The notes beneath the pieces were generated by a model that was not told the DNA's origin, made no database searches, and saw only the letters and a list, made by a program, of their open reading frames with translations. DNA of 64,000 nt from Ixodes scapularis (lineage: Eukaryota > Arthropoda > Arachnida > Ixodida > Ixodidae): assembly GCF_016920785.2 (NCBI RefSeq), contig NW_024609857.1, forward strand, positions 71,608,252 through 71,672,251, read 5' to 3'. The position numbers were made by a program, and so were the translations under genes. This document shows positions 54,931-64,000 of the stretch, in pieces (position 1 is the first letter of the stretch; every line of letters begins with the position of its first letter).

Positions 54931-55185
54931 CATGAGCCAAAAATGGCGGAGCGTCACCATCGATCTCGTTTGTCGCGGCGGCGCGGCGACGGCATCAACA
55001 GTGGACCAATAGGAGCGTGCTTGTAAATGGCGGCGCGTCAGCGGCGGCCACAGCAGACCAATAGGAGCGTGCGCTTCTGTCTGTGGGACGCACCATGAGC
55101 CCAAAATGGCGACGTGTCGCCGGCATCCAATAGGAGCGTCCGAGGCACGATCTAACAATGGCGGTACTTGGATAAGTCAAGTATA
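54930..55185. repeat. CCAATAGGAGCGTG / AAATGGCGnC repeat, copy A
   Basis: Three CCAATAGGAGCGTG/C blocks (about 55007, 55059, 55127) alternate with AAAATGGCGGAGCGTC, AAATGGCGGCGCGTC, AAAATGGCGACGTGTC and CAATGGCGGTAC. A second, interrupted copy is at 58570-59080. Confidence 0.65.
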
Positions 55186-55248
55186 AGGGTTGATAACTGG
55201 GCTAGTTGGTAGTTAGACATATTAACCACGACAACAAAGGCACAGCCA

Positions 55249-55272
55249 AAAAAAAAAAAAAAAAAAAAAAAA
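55249..55272. repeat. Poly(A) tract
   Basis: A run of about 23 A residues preceded by a GGCTAGTTGGTAGTTAG block that recurs elsewhere near retroelement 3' ends (59970, 62545). Confidence 0.7.
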
Positions 55273-55533
55273 GGTTTTAGGGTTTAATCAAAGAACCAGT
55301 GTATCAAGCCTGTGCGCGCGAGGGAACACCCGACTTTGTGTTTTATATTCCTGTTTTATATTGCAGCTTCCTCTTCTTCCTTTTTCATCTTTATGGGGAG
55401 CTGGACGATGTTCTTTCTTTTCTTCATCGTTGTAAATACAGTTGTGAGTAGCGCTCTTTTCTGTCCCTTCTCTCTTCCTCATACGTGTGCGCTAATGCCG
55501 TTAATATGGATAAGTCAAGACGTCCAGCGCTAT

Positions 55534-57571
55534 CACTCTAAAAAAAATTTGTGCCCTACTTTCACGCACAACACTTGGAGAGCAATGACAATGCCGAAAC
55601 ATATGCTTAGACCAAAAAACGCAGTCTGAGTTGTGACATTAAGAGCCGGTTGCACCAACGCCGCTTACCTTAACCCAAAGCGGCACTTTCCTAAGCCGGC
55701 TTAGCGCCCTAAACCGAGCTCAGGTAAGCACGGGTTTAAATTCCGGTTGCACCAACGTTAAGCCGGCTTTACAGACGCGCCCCTAGCTAAACGCTGGTAG
55801 GGACAAACAGAGCGAACTAGGGAACGCTTAGAGGGACGAATACGATTGGCGGAGAGGAATCACGTGATGTAAAAAAAAAAAGAAAAAAACCTGCCGTAGT
55901 AGTAGTCGTTTTCGGCGTCTGCTTTTCGCTGTATTCCTTCGGTGAGTAACAAATTAAAGGTCTCCAAATTCAATCATTTTTTCGTTTAACTTTCAATAAC
56001 AGAAGTCATAGCTTCAAATAAACAAGAATGCTCTTTACATCTGTGATCGTGTGTTTAATATCGGTTGATAACAGGATATTTTGACAGTGGTAGTAGTTTT
56101 TGTGCACACATTTTGAGGTGAAGGAGCCATCGGGGACTCTACTCGCTACATCGCTGAAGACAAAACATCATCGATATAAGTAGGCAGGTAAGATGACTAC
56201 TAAAATCAAGTCAAGCCTGAGACCGATGAAGTTCAAAACAGTGGCGAACTCGCCACGGCAGCTGCGAAAATGCCCGGAAATCGTGGAATAGAAGTCGTCG
56301 AGAGGTCAGGTCACGAGACCTTGCATGGGCGGTACTCGTTGCTATCAGCAAGGTGGCAGAACTGCACTGTACCGTCGTTGAACATCCGCTGCCGCCTCAA
56401 ACGGACTTCAGTTTCACACTGTCCGAGTTCAGAAAAAAAAAAAAAAAAAAAACTCCCACTAGTACATCACATCGTGCCGATAAGAACAGTCATCTCTTCG
56501 CATCGCCTGCCCCAGCCTGCCCCGATACAGCAATGAACGAATCTAGCATAGTAGTCGTTACGATTTGTCGTCACCACGAATGAAAGATATAAAGCAAAAT
56601 ATTCCTAAAAAATCGCGATCACCAAAAAAGTTACGGTTATGGAACGGTAAAGTTTTCTGAAGCCAAGATTCTACTCGCGAGATTAGGAAAATTCACTGAA
56701 GATTGTCTCAAAACTCAGAAAACGAAAGGGAAATTGAATTTTCGTTGCTTTATTACTTAAAAGCGCCGCAATCTAATGCGAACGGCAGAGGTGTCGACAA
56801 TCAGCTGATCGCCGAGATCATGTACTACCACTATTCAACGCGCTGATCGAATTGAAGGATATGCGCTGCAAGTGTAAATAAACAAGGTGGTAAATAACAA
56901 TACGTTACGGTTATGCGAAAATTAGTAAGTACATATGAATAATCTTGTTGACAAGAACCAACGGGAAGACAGACGAGAGCCCCGTGAGCCCCACAGACCC
57001 ACAGCTCCGTACGTATCTCGGTTAGGGCTAACACGCCCCGAGGGTTGAGAGCCAACTTGAAAACAGGGGTCGATAAACACTTCACGCGACAATATTTTGC
57101 ATCCTTGTCACAATCGGAGGTCATTTTGTCGAGACTTTCACGCTGATGTAGCCTAAAACACTTTGCACAACCAATTTCGTCCACCGCGTCGACCGCGACA
57201 AACCAGCCGCCATGTTTTTAATCCAGGATTAAGAAACAACCAAAAGCAAAGCGCCCAATGTTGAGCGCTTAAGTTAAGCGTAGTTTAGTGCTAGGTTTAG
57301 CGATAAGCGAGTTTGGTGCAACCGAACGAAACCGAAACTAAGCTTAGGTTCCCGGCTAAGCTCCGCTTTGCGCTAAGCGGCGTTGGTGCAACCGGCCCTA
57401 AGCAATGCAAAACGTGACGCTTTCATTGCTTAATGTCACAACTACGACTGCATTTTTTGGTCTAAATATATGTTTTGGCATTGTCATTCGCTGAGTTGCC
57501 TCCGTAAGTTGCGGTGATTGGCTCTCCGAGTGTTGTGCGGGAAAGCAGACTCACGGGCTTTTTCCAGAGTG
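55534..57571. mobile_element. DNA element with CACTCT termini, split by a Harbinger-type element
   Basis: Left CACTCTAAAAAAAATTTGTG and right end AGCTTTTTCCAGAGTG-like (ends at 57571), with TAT on both sides. Just outside the nested element the arms pair: AGACCAAAAAACGCAGTC and TTGTGACATTAAG against CTTAATGTCACAA and GACTGCATTTTTTGGTCT, and ATGACAATGCC / GGCATTGTCAT. Without the insert it would be a palindromic MITE of about 280 bp. Confidence 0.7.
55643..57398. mobile_element. PIF/Harbinger-type element (TAA), 1.76 kb
   Basis: Ends GAGCCGGTTGCACCAACGCC and the inverse of GGCGTTGGTGCAACCGGCCC; TAA at 55640-55642 and 57399-57401. A second inner terminus-like copy occurs at each side (CCGGTTGCACCAACGTTAAG at 55744; TTTGGTGCAACCGAACG near 57311). 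The interior has no transposase motif; frames at 56270-56583 (+) and 56831-57184 (-) are not recognised. Confidence 0.82.
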
Positions 57572-57574
57572 TAT

Positions 57575-58390
57575 ACCTTAGCTTAAAGTTCAGCTGGGTC
57601 TATGGCGCGTGTTTTGGAGCGCGGAGGGGTTAGTATAATACGCTCCTCCATGCTGGGCACTGACTCGAATGGGACGGCCGGTAAAGTAGAAATCTCAGAA
57701 AACATGCCTCAATTGCATGCCCAGAACTAGAAACTTAAAAACAACTCAGTGCCAACTGTCGAGAAAAGCAAAACGCACACATACGAAACGTTTCACTTGT
57801 CGAGGTTGTGGTTAGAAGAAACAAATATCGCCAGCGTGGAGGGATTCAGACTGGGTTGCCTCTCTTAAATTATTACGTGCTAATAAGAGGTCTCTCTCTG
57901 TTGATGCGCTAGATGCTGGCATAGCATACACGAACTGCGCTACTCGAATGAGGTGTGGAAACTCGTGCTAACGCCAGTTTCACCACTCCGGATGATTGAA
58001 TTCAGTCTTCTCGGTCTTCTTGTAAGCAAAGAAGCTACTTGCAGGCTTCTACTTTATCATGGATTGCACATTTTGAGTTCTTTTTTGCCCAAAATATTTT
58101 CCGCTTTTTCCTTGCCAAGCAAGAACACGCTTTCGCAGGACGACTGATGCTCTTGCATTCTTTACATTGTCTCGAAACAGCATTTTTGACGGGACAGAAC
58201 ATTCTAAAGCGACCTTCGGTTAGAATCAAACCTTTCTTGACGTAAAGACCAAATTTATTTTCGATTGACACAGTTTGACTCTAAGGGAGTAGTTTGCTTC
58301 CGCAATGAATTCGATGATGTACCCCATAGTATCACTCAAATATTCACGCTACACTGGGCAGTCTCAGACGTTTACGGGCCGCCTCAGCAA
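57575..58390. other. No recognisable gene
   Basis: Spacer with short frames only. No boundary or repeat I can name. Confidence 0.4.
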
Positions 58391-58394
58391 ACTT

Positions 58395-58553
58395 GTAAAT
58401 CCGGACCCGCGGATATACAGATCTGATCCGTTTCCGCAGCCCCTGTCATCACCATTTCATCCGCTAAATCTTAATTATTTTTATCCGCATCCGCCAGTTT
58501 ACTTTAGATATCCGCTGATATTCCGCGGGTCATCCGTGGACGTGCAGGGCTCT
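58395..58553. mobile_element. hAT-like MITE remnant
   Basis: Rich in GCGGATA / TATCCGC motifs (CCGCGGATATACAGATC, GATATCCGCTGATATTCCGC) and ending GTGCAGGGCTCTA, which resembles an inverted hAT terminus (TAGAGCCCTGCAC). The left end is not found. Confidence 0.35.
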
Positions 58554-58569
58554 ACCTATAACCGGTCAA

Positions 58570-59080
58570 TCCAGTACGGCCTCCGTAAACATAGTTTGTC
58601 ACGGTGACGCGGCACCGGCTTCTACAGTAGACCAATAGAACGTGCTTGCTAGCGGCGACGCCTCACCGGCAGCAAGAGCAGACCAAGAGGAGCGTACGCG
58701 TCTCGATGTGGGATGCAGGGCCGGCCCTGCAGCATCAAGCGTTCTGGGCGAACTCCGGCCGTGGCAGCCCCTCCCCCCCCCCCCCCCCCTTTTTTTTTTT
58801 TTTATACGCTTCTATCTACTAGGTACGACATCACGTCATTAGTAAACATATGGGTAGTGGCCGAACAGGACCGTTTTGTCAGACGAGAACTGCCTTCCAA
58901 AAAATGAATGACGATCGAATATATATAGCGTCGTGTCGGGCAGCGTGTTCAAATAAATCGAAAAAAAAAGAAAACTTAGAAAGGGGCGTTGTGGCACCCC
59001 AAAATGACGACGCGTCGGCGGCATCCAGTAGGAGCACCCGGTGCACGAATAAACGATGGCGGTACTTGTACAAGTCAGGA
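58570..59080. repeat. CCAAT/ATGGCG repeat, copy B, interrupted
   Basis: ACCAATAGAACGTGCTTGC (58632), ACCAAGAGGAGCGTAC (58682) and, after an insertion at about 58715-58991, CCCCAAAATGACGACGCGTC, CCAGTAGGAGCACC and CGATGGCGGTACTTG match copy A in order. The insert starts CAGGGCCGGCCCTGCAG, has C17 and T14 tracts, and is flanked by imperfect TGTGGGAT/TGTGGCAC. Confidence 0.55.
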
Positions 59081-61290
59081 TATCCAGCGCTTTATCGAAA
59101 TATGCACTCTGTCGCCACTCGTCTGCGCTTGCAGAAGGTGTTTCTTAAACCCGCTTCAGACGGGGCAATTTCGTCCAGTAACTTGACGTCGCAACACCAG
59201 CAACACGGGCCACCCGCGTTCACACGCGGCAACCGAATTGCTATGACTTGTCATCATCATCATGAAATTTAATTTTTTTTAACTATTCAAACGCACAGTT
59301 ACATGCTAAAACCATGTTTTTATATCTTTTAATTGCACGGAGAATACAAAATCATCTTTCGAAAACAGTTTATTTCCAAAAACGACCGATTTCAAACCAG
59401 AACCAAGTCTATACCTGTCATTAACACCACCACAGGAATGTCACCTGAAAATATCGCATCCCGATTGACTGCTGCCGCTTCAAACGTCTCCGAGTTGTCC
59501 GAGTTGCTCTTCCGTTTCGAGCCGGACCCGATCGCAGCAATTAGTGTCCATCGAGGGAAAGCTAGGGAACAACCTCCCCCCCCCCCCCCCCCCACAACCC
59601 GAAATTGCTGGAAAAGTTGCCCCGTCTGAAGCGGGCCTCAGCCAGTTTCCACATTTAGTGGGTATGTGGCGCCATTTCGTGGCGACTTTGCGAACTTGCA
59701 ATACGTGTGCTCCAAACCAGTCCAATGTCAGCGCATATACAAGGGCACTGATGATAACGAAATAATATAATGTAAATATGGTTTCTAACGACATATGCAA
59801 TGTCCCTCCAAATGTGGCAGCCTTGTTTCAAAATGATTTATGTGTGACACAATACCAAAACAAAATCAAGCGCGGCCAGAAGGCTCTAGTGCAGCGCGAC
59901 TGTCGCGAAGTTGAACAGGGGCACGAACGGCGCGAACGCTTGGTCGTCTGCTTTGTGCGTCATCGATACTGAACTAGTTGGTAACTCATGCATATGAGAG
60001 ATGCCAGCTGAACGTAGAAGATACACGAAGAAAGAGACAGAAAACAGGATAGACACGCTTCGACTAGCAACACTTTCTGAATATCTTCTCCTTCCACACA
60101 GACTAGTTTCAATCTCCGAACTAATGGGTGTAAAAGAAGAGTTTTTTTGTTTTGTTTTGTTTTAGTAAATGGTTGCTAGTCAAGCAGTTTCGAGCGCTCT
60201 TTTACAGAAGAGGCAGGCACCTCACAGGATCAGAGCTTACGCTAGCGGGGCGGCGGGCCGCGGAGACAAATCAGAGAGGAGTTGTTTGGCGGCATGCTAG
60301 GAAGCTTACGTTGGGCTTCACAGCACTGCCAGTTTGGCGAACGCTTCCCTGGCTCCATGGCATGGAAAACACAGATACTATTTGCCGTCTTCTATCCTCT
60401 TGCCACTGCTCAGAGTGGCCAGGCATGTAAGGCCAAAATTTTGGATGGCTCTGCTGCACGACTCGAGCAACGCAGTCTGACTCCTACGTCATTGGGCAGG
60501 CTCTGTCATAGAGCTGCATCACCCGGACGTATTTGACGAGGGTCTCGTCCGGCAGCTAGGTCCAGCGCTCTAGTTAGCTGGACTCGATTGAGTCCAGCTA
60601 CACAGCTAACTTGTTTTTGATCGTCTAGGCCCAACGGCAGCTAGGCCCAGCCGCAGCTAGCCCCAGCGCTCTGGTTAGCTCGACTTGAAACTCGCACGTA
60701 GGCGGAAGAAACTCGTTTTCGAGCTTTTGCCGGAAGTCTTCACAGGTGAGGAACCGCGCCACGATCAGCGAGCAGTGCGAGGTGTTTGCCTCGAACGCCA
60801 TGGGCAGAACCTCCACGAGGACGCAATGGACCTTTTCCACATACCGACGGCACCAGGCGGTGGCTGCACGAACTAAAAATCGAGGAAGTGACCTACCTGT
60901 GCTACCAATCGATAATGGGAGCTACGCTACCAGTTTCTTTGCTCTCTCAGCAGCGGCGCCTGCCCAACGCGACTTTAAAGAGGGGCATCCGTGGCGTCCA
61001 CCCAAGCGTCGTGTTTTCCGTTCCGTCGACGTTCTTTTTTTGTGTAACATAATTATATATATGCTGCAGTTACGTGTTCTACTCGCTGATATACAGCCTC
61101 CTTCCGAATTTCCTTGATTTTTCGTTCCGACTTCCGCCGCTTGGCATCGGGCGCTCGCGCATGCGCAGAACGCTTCTCGGAAAAGGTCCATCGCTCGAGG
61201 TTCTGCGGCGAGCTTATAGGTCGTCAGCTAGGCCAGGAAGTCTATAGTCCACGGACTCCCGCTCATCCTCGCTCGTGTACGACGGGAAAG
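59081..61290. other. No host gene; fragmentary retroelement-type sequence near 59970
   Basis: 59965-60075 carries ACTAGTTGGTAACTCATGCA and GACACGCTTCGACTAGCAAC; on the minus strand this resembles the 3' UTR end of the Penelope-like piece at 62.6 kb (GTTGTATACATGC... order). Poly-C/G tract at 59578-59592. At 60545-60680 the motif GGCAGCTAGG(T/C)CCAGC with CCAGCGCTCT(A/G)GTTAGCT is repeated two to three times. No coding recognised. Confidence 0.4.
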
Positions 61291-61298
61291 GCACTTAA

Positions 61299-62289
61299 AG
61301 GGGCCCTGCAATCATATTTAAGCGTCCACATTTTTTGTGGTTTCCACGTATCTTGGGGTTCGGGCAAGCCAGCGGGCACGGAGAGAGTAACTAAATAGTG
61401 CGTCATATTTTAACCGGACGACGCGGAAACCTCCTCCACCGACGACGGCGACCCCCGGTACCGAAAGGGCGCATAATGTGACGTCTTTGGTCCCGGGCTT
61501 ACTACTGGTCAGAGCCGCTAAAAGTTTCTTTTTATTCGAAATACAAAATATAAGTGGCGCGAACCGTATCTATTTGTAAAAGTAGTTTTTGTTCAGTATT
61601 TTAGATCAAAAAAGAAACGAATGCAGTTCATAAAGTACGGAAACAAGAAACGACCCGTCGACATACCCGCCACCAAGCGGTGGAAAAGGCTGCGCATACT
61701 AGAAAGGAGTAGTGGGATCAGGTGCCCACACGGAAAGGTCCCGGATGTACGCGGCGGCGCTGCGGTCGTTTGGGCAGGAGGATCCGACCAACTCCGAGCG
61801 TTCCGAAGGCCTTCGGCGAGAAGCTTTATCTTGCGGTTTGGCCGTTTCGCGGTATGGCAGCGCAAAGTAGCTCCCATTCTGAACTGATCTTTACCCCGTG
61901 TTTGCTGTCGTTTGTGGCCAATTAAGCGTCATGCCGAATTAGTATTTAATCGCGCAGCAAATGCAATGAGAGCCGCTCTGGCTGCCCGCTGCACACAGCC
62001 TATCCAGAACACGCTTTAATGGCGCCCTCTCGCGCCGTCGACACGGAGTGCGGCAGCCGTGAGCGCTCGATGAGCTCACTACTTCTCTTCTAGTTCACGG
62101 CCACTCTCAAGCAACCAAGGACGTCATGAGGGAGGATATTTTTTGCTTGTTTTTGTAATATTAATTTGCCTATAACTTTTAAAATAAAGTGAATTTTGAG
62201 AAAAGAAAAGTTTCACTAAGTTACTACGTTCAGTGCGCTCAGGTTCGGTGCAAATTAAAAATTAGTAAAAAAATTATTGCAGGGCCCCT
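61299..62289. mobile_element. piggyBac-type non-autonomous element (TTAA), 991 bp
   Basis: TTAA at 61295-61298 and 62290-62293; ends AGGGGCCCTGCAATCATATT and the inverse of AAATTATTGCAGGGCCCCT. No transposase; an ORF pair near 61593-61887 has no recognised domain. Confidence 0.82.
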
Positions 62290-62529
62290 TTAAGGCAGTG
62301 GCCCTTGCCCTTGAGGTTCGTGGTCAGCCAGGACCAGGCGTTGCGCGATCGACCGTGTTGCAGAGGTTGGCATCCCTGGACATCAGGACCATGGTTGTCG
62401 AGTCAGGTACCTCTTCGGCCTCGGCCTGCTCTGCGGCGGGTCTATAGCGGGTCTTCATCGCAGAAGCAACCGCAGAAAAAGAGGCAAAATACAAAAAGGG
62501 AGCAAAAACTAAACAAAAGAGAACTGGGG

Positions 62530-62895
62530 TAATATAGAACGGCGAGTTGGGGTAGTTGGTTGTATACATGCTTGAAGTGAGGCGCCAAAACAACGAGGAC
62601 ACAAGGAGAGAAGCAGACAGGACGAGGCGCACTTTCAACTGAACTTTATTTTAGAAAAACAAAGAAACGCAAGCTATGCCCAATGTGCACGTGCGCATGG
62701 GTAAGAAAAAAGATAGAACGGAGCCTAGCGCGTTTTCCTACGTGACACGTTCATTTTGAAGGAACGTATACTCCCTATCAGATAGAGATAAAAATGGGGC
62801 GCTGACACAGACATCGGTGCCACGAGATCTTATGGTGAAGGCCTCCAAAATTTCGCGAGCGATTTTTGTTGCGCCGCTTCCAACAACAACAACAC
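62530..62895 (-). pseudogene. Penelope-like element 3' end (GIY-YIG C-terminus and 3' UTR)
   Basis: The minus strand reads TKIAREILEAFTIRSRGTDV and then CVSAPFLSLSDREYTFLQNE before a stop near 62740. This '-REI-EA--I---G--CVS-PS--L---E--FL' order is the C-terminus of the GIY-YIG endonuclease of Penelope-like elements, including the glutamate (EA) region. A 3' UTR of about 200 bp follows, to GTTTTGGCGCCTCACTTCAA and a pyrimidine-rich end. RT and the GIY-YIG N-terminus are missing. Confidence 0.65.
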
Positions 62896-62899
62896 TCGC

Positions 62900-62943
62900 A
62901 TCGATCACAGTGTACTGCCAAGTGGCAGTACACTGTGATCGAT
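62900..62943. repeat. 44-bp near-perfect palindrome
   Basis: Two 21-bp perfectly complementary arms (ATCGATCACAGTGTACTGCC... and its inverse) with a 2-base centre AG, immediately followed by T8. It abuts the 5' side of the Penelope fragment. Confidence 0.9.
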
Positions 62944-64000
62944 TTTTTTTTGTATATTAATCATTTATATACTAATATAGAAATATATTAATATTTATAT
63001 ATTAATATAGAAAAGCAAGATACACGACGGCCAAGCCGCGAAAGAACATGGCAAAGATGGTGTCCGGTGGCCGAAGTCTAGTCGAACGGCCACGTAGGCC
63101 AATCGGGCGTGGCTAAAGCAACTCAGGAAAAGCGGGCTAAAAGTTTGCTGTCCAACCCGCGGGAGCGCAGTAGGCCTTGCGATGAGCGCAAAATAATGTT
63201 GGAATCGCTGCAGATCGGCGCGGCAGATACAAAAAAAAAAAAAAAAAAAAGAAAACCTTAATCGTTTTGAAGTCGATCAACGAATGCCATGGCGGTCCCC
63301 CCGAGTCCGAGCGTCGTTAGGACGCTTGGCCTGCGCGGCAATTGTCAATCTTTTTCCCGCATTTATGGGCATCATAGCCCACGACTTTTCTTCTTCTTTT
63401 TTTCTTTTTTTTGATGGGGGGGGGGGGGGGGGGGGGAGGGGGAAGGGGGCTTAATGTAGTTTGAATCTAGATTTTGGTCAAACCTTGACGGGAAATTTTG
63501 ATTGAGGACTTTGCAGCGGGCATTACAGGACGAGCAATGTCCTTGGCTAGATGTAAAAGCTTGAAAATCCTCTCACCCTCTCTATTATGTACCCAGAACT
63601 GTCGGTGTGGGGACTCTTGACAGCGCCTGCGGCATCAACGGCCCCTATAGTCTTTAGAACACAAAGCTGTCGTGGCAGGTTCGCTCGCCATCTTTCGTGA
63701 ATGCATGAGATATTCACAGCGCTTTGAAGTCTATACACGAAGCCGTGAAAGCGGCTTGGAAAACACCGCGAAATTAATCTTATACAGCTGATGTCAGGAG
63801 CTTGGGAATACCTCGTGCAAATTGTGCAGCTCGGCCAGTTCTTCGTGAGATGCATGTACTGTTCCTGCAGTTGACAGTCAATACACTAGAGAGTACTAAA
63901 TTTCTACTTTTATGAGACACTTCGTGATAATTCGTAATTTATAGCTTCAGTTCCGTAGAACTATATTAAACATACGCTCAGTATACCAGATCTTAGCCGC
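62944..64000. other. No recognisable gene
   Basis: An AT-rich TATTAATAT repeat patch (62955-63015), an A20 tract near 63231-63250, a G22 tract near 63416-63437, and a minus-strand frame at 63547-63855 (102 aa) without recognised motif or splice support. Confidence 0.4.

Noticed and set aside
62906..62937. CACAGTG/CACTGTG heptamers resembling RSS or Transib ends
   Set aside because: They are 18 bp apart as parts of one palindrome; no nonamer, spacer or transposase accompanies them.
63547..63855. 102-aa minus-strand ORF
   Set aside because: No domain, no conserved context. Length is within chance for this composition.

Overview
This window looks like gene-poor, repeat-saturated nuclear DNA of an arthropod, most likely a hard tick. 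That is inference: it rests on Penelope-like fragments, tRNA-derived SINEs, a non-LTR element with I-type architecture, many TTAA- and TWA-flanked palindromic MITEs, and long homopolymer tracts. No bacterial or phage gene organisation is present. I found no host protein-coding gene, rRNA or functional tRNA that I can defend. Nearly every long open frame belongs to a transposable element (TE) or is a by-product of a tandem repeat.

Layout. At 4.6-20.3 kb a decayed plus-strand non-LTR retrotransposon (ORF1 knuckles, endonuclease, reverse transcriptase) is split by later insertions. These are a 3.6 kb element with CACTCT termini (5598-9172, holding a Tc1/mariner-like MITE), a young 3.96 kb LTR element on the minus strand (10677-14636, identical-length LTRs, TSD GTCGT), a 3.6 kb block with CRE/E-box minisatellites (15.1-18.7 kb), and a Harbinger-type MITE with a piggyBac-type MITE inside it (19056-19844). 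At 22.0 and 36.2 kb lie SINE copies. At 25241-36024 is a 10.8 kb element with inverted termini and a TAA duplication; it encloses Penelope-like (PLE) fragments, a 25-unit minisatellite made from the PLE thumb-coding segment, a gypsy gag fragment and a TTAA MITE.

At 40.3-46.2 kb a TTAA MITE abuts a TTA MITE. A minus-strand SINE there has been hit twice by one hAT family, 8-bp TSDs intact; the larger hAT copy contains a non-LTR RT gene that is itself broken by a Harbinger MITE. At 46.2-53.6 kb is a giant inverted repeat (arms about 620 bp). Its right arm is split by a complete I-type LINE (47903-53386, 13-bp TSD, both ORFs open). At 54-64 kb are a hAT MITE, a Harbinger element within a CACTCT element, a CCAAT/ATGGCG repeat family, a large TTAA MITE and a PLE 3' end.

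Functionally the window is a stratigraphic record. The relative order of many insertions can be read directly, and in three cases the same window holds a filled and an empty version of the target, so boundaries are fixed without outside data. The only genes that look capable of present activity are ORF1 and ORF2 of the I-type LINE; the LTR element is young but lacks pol.
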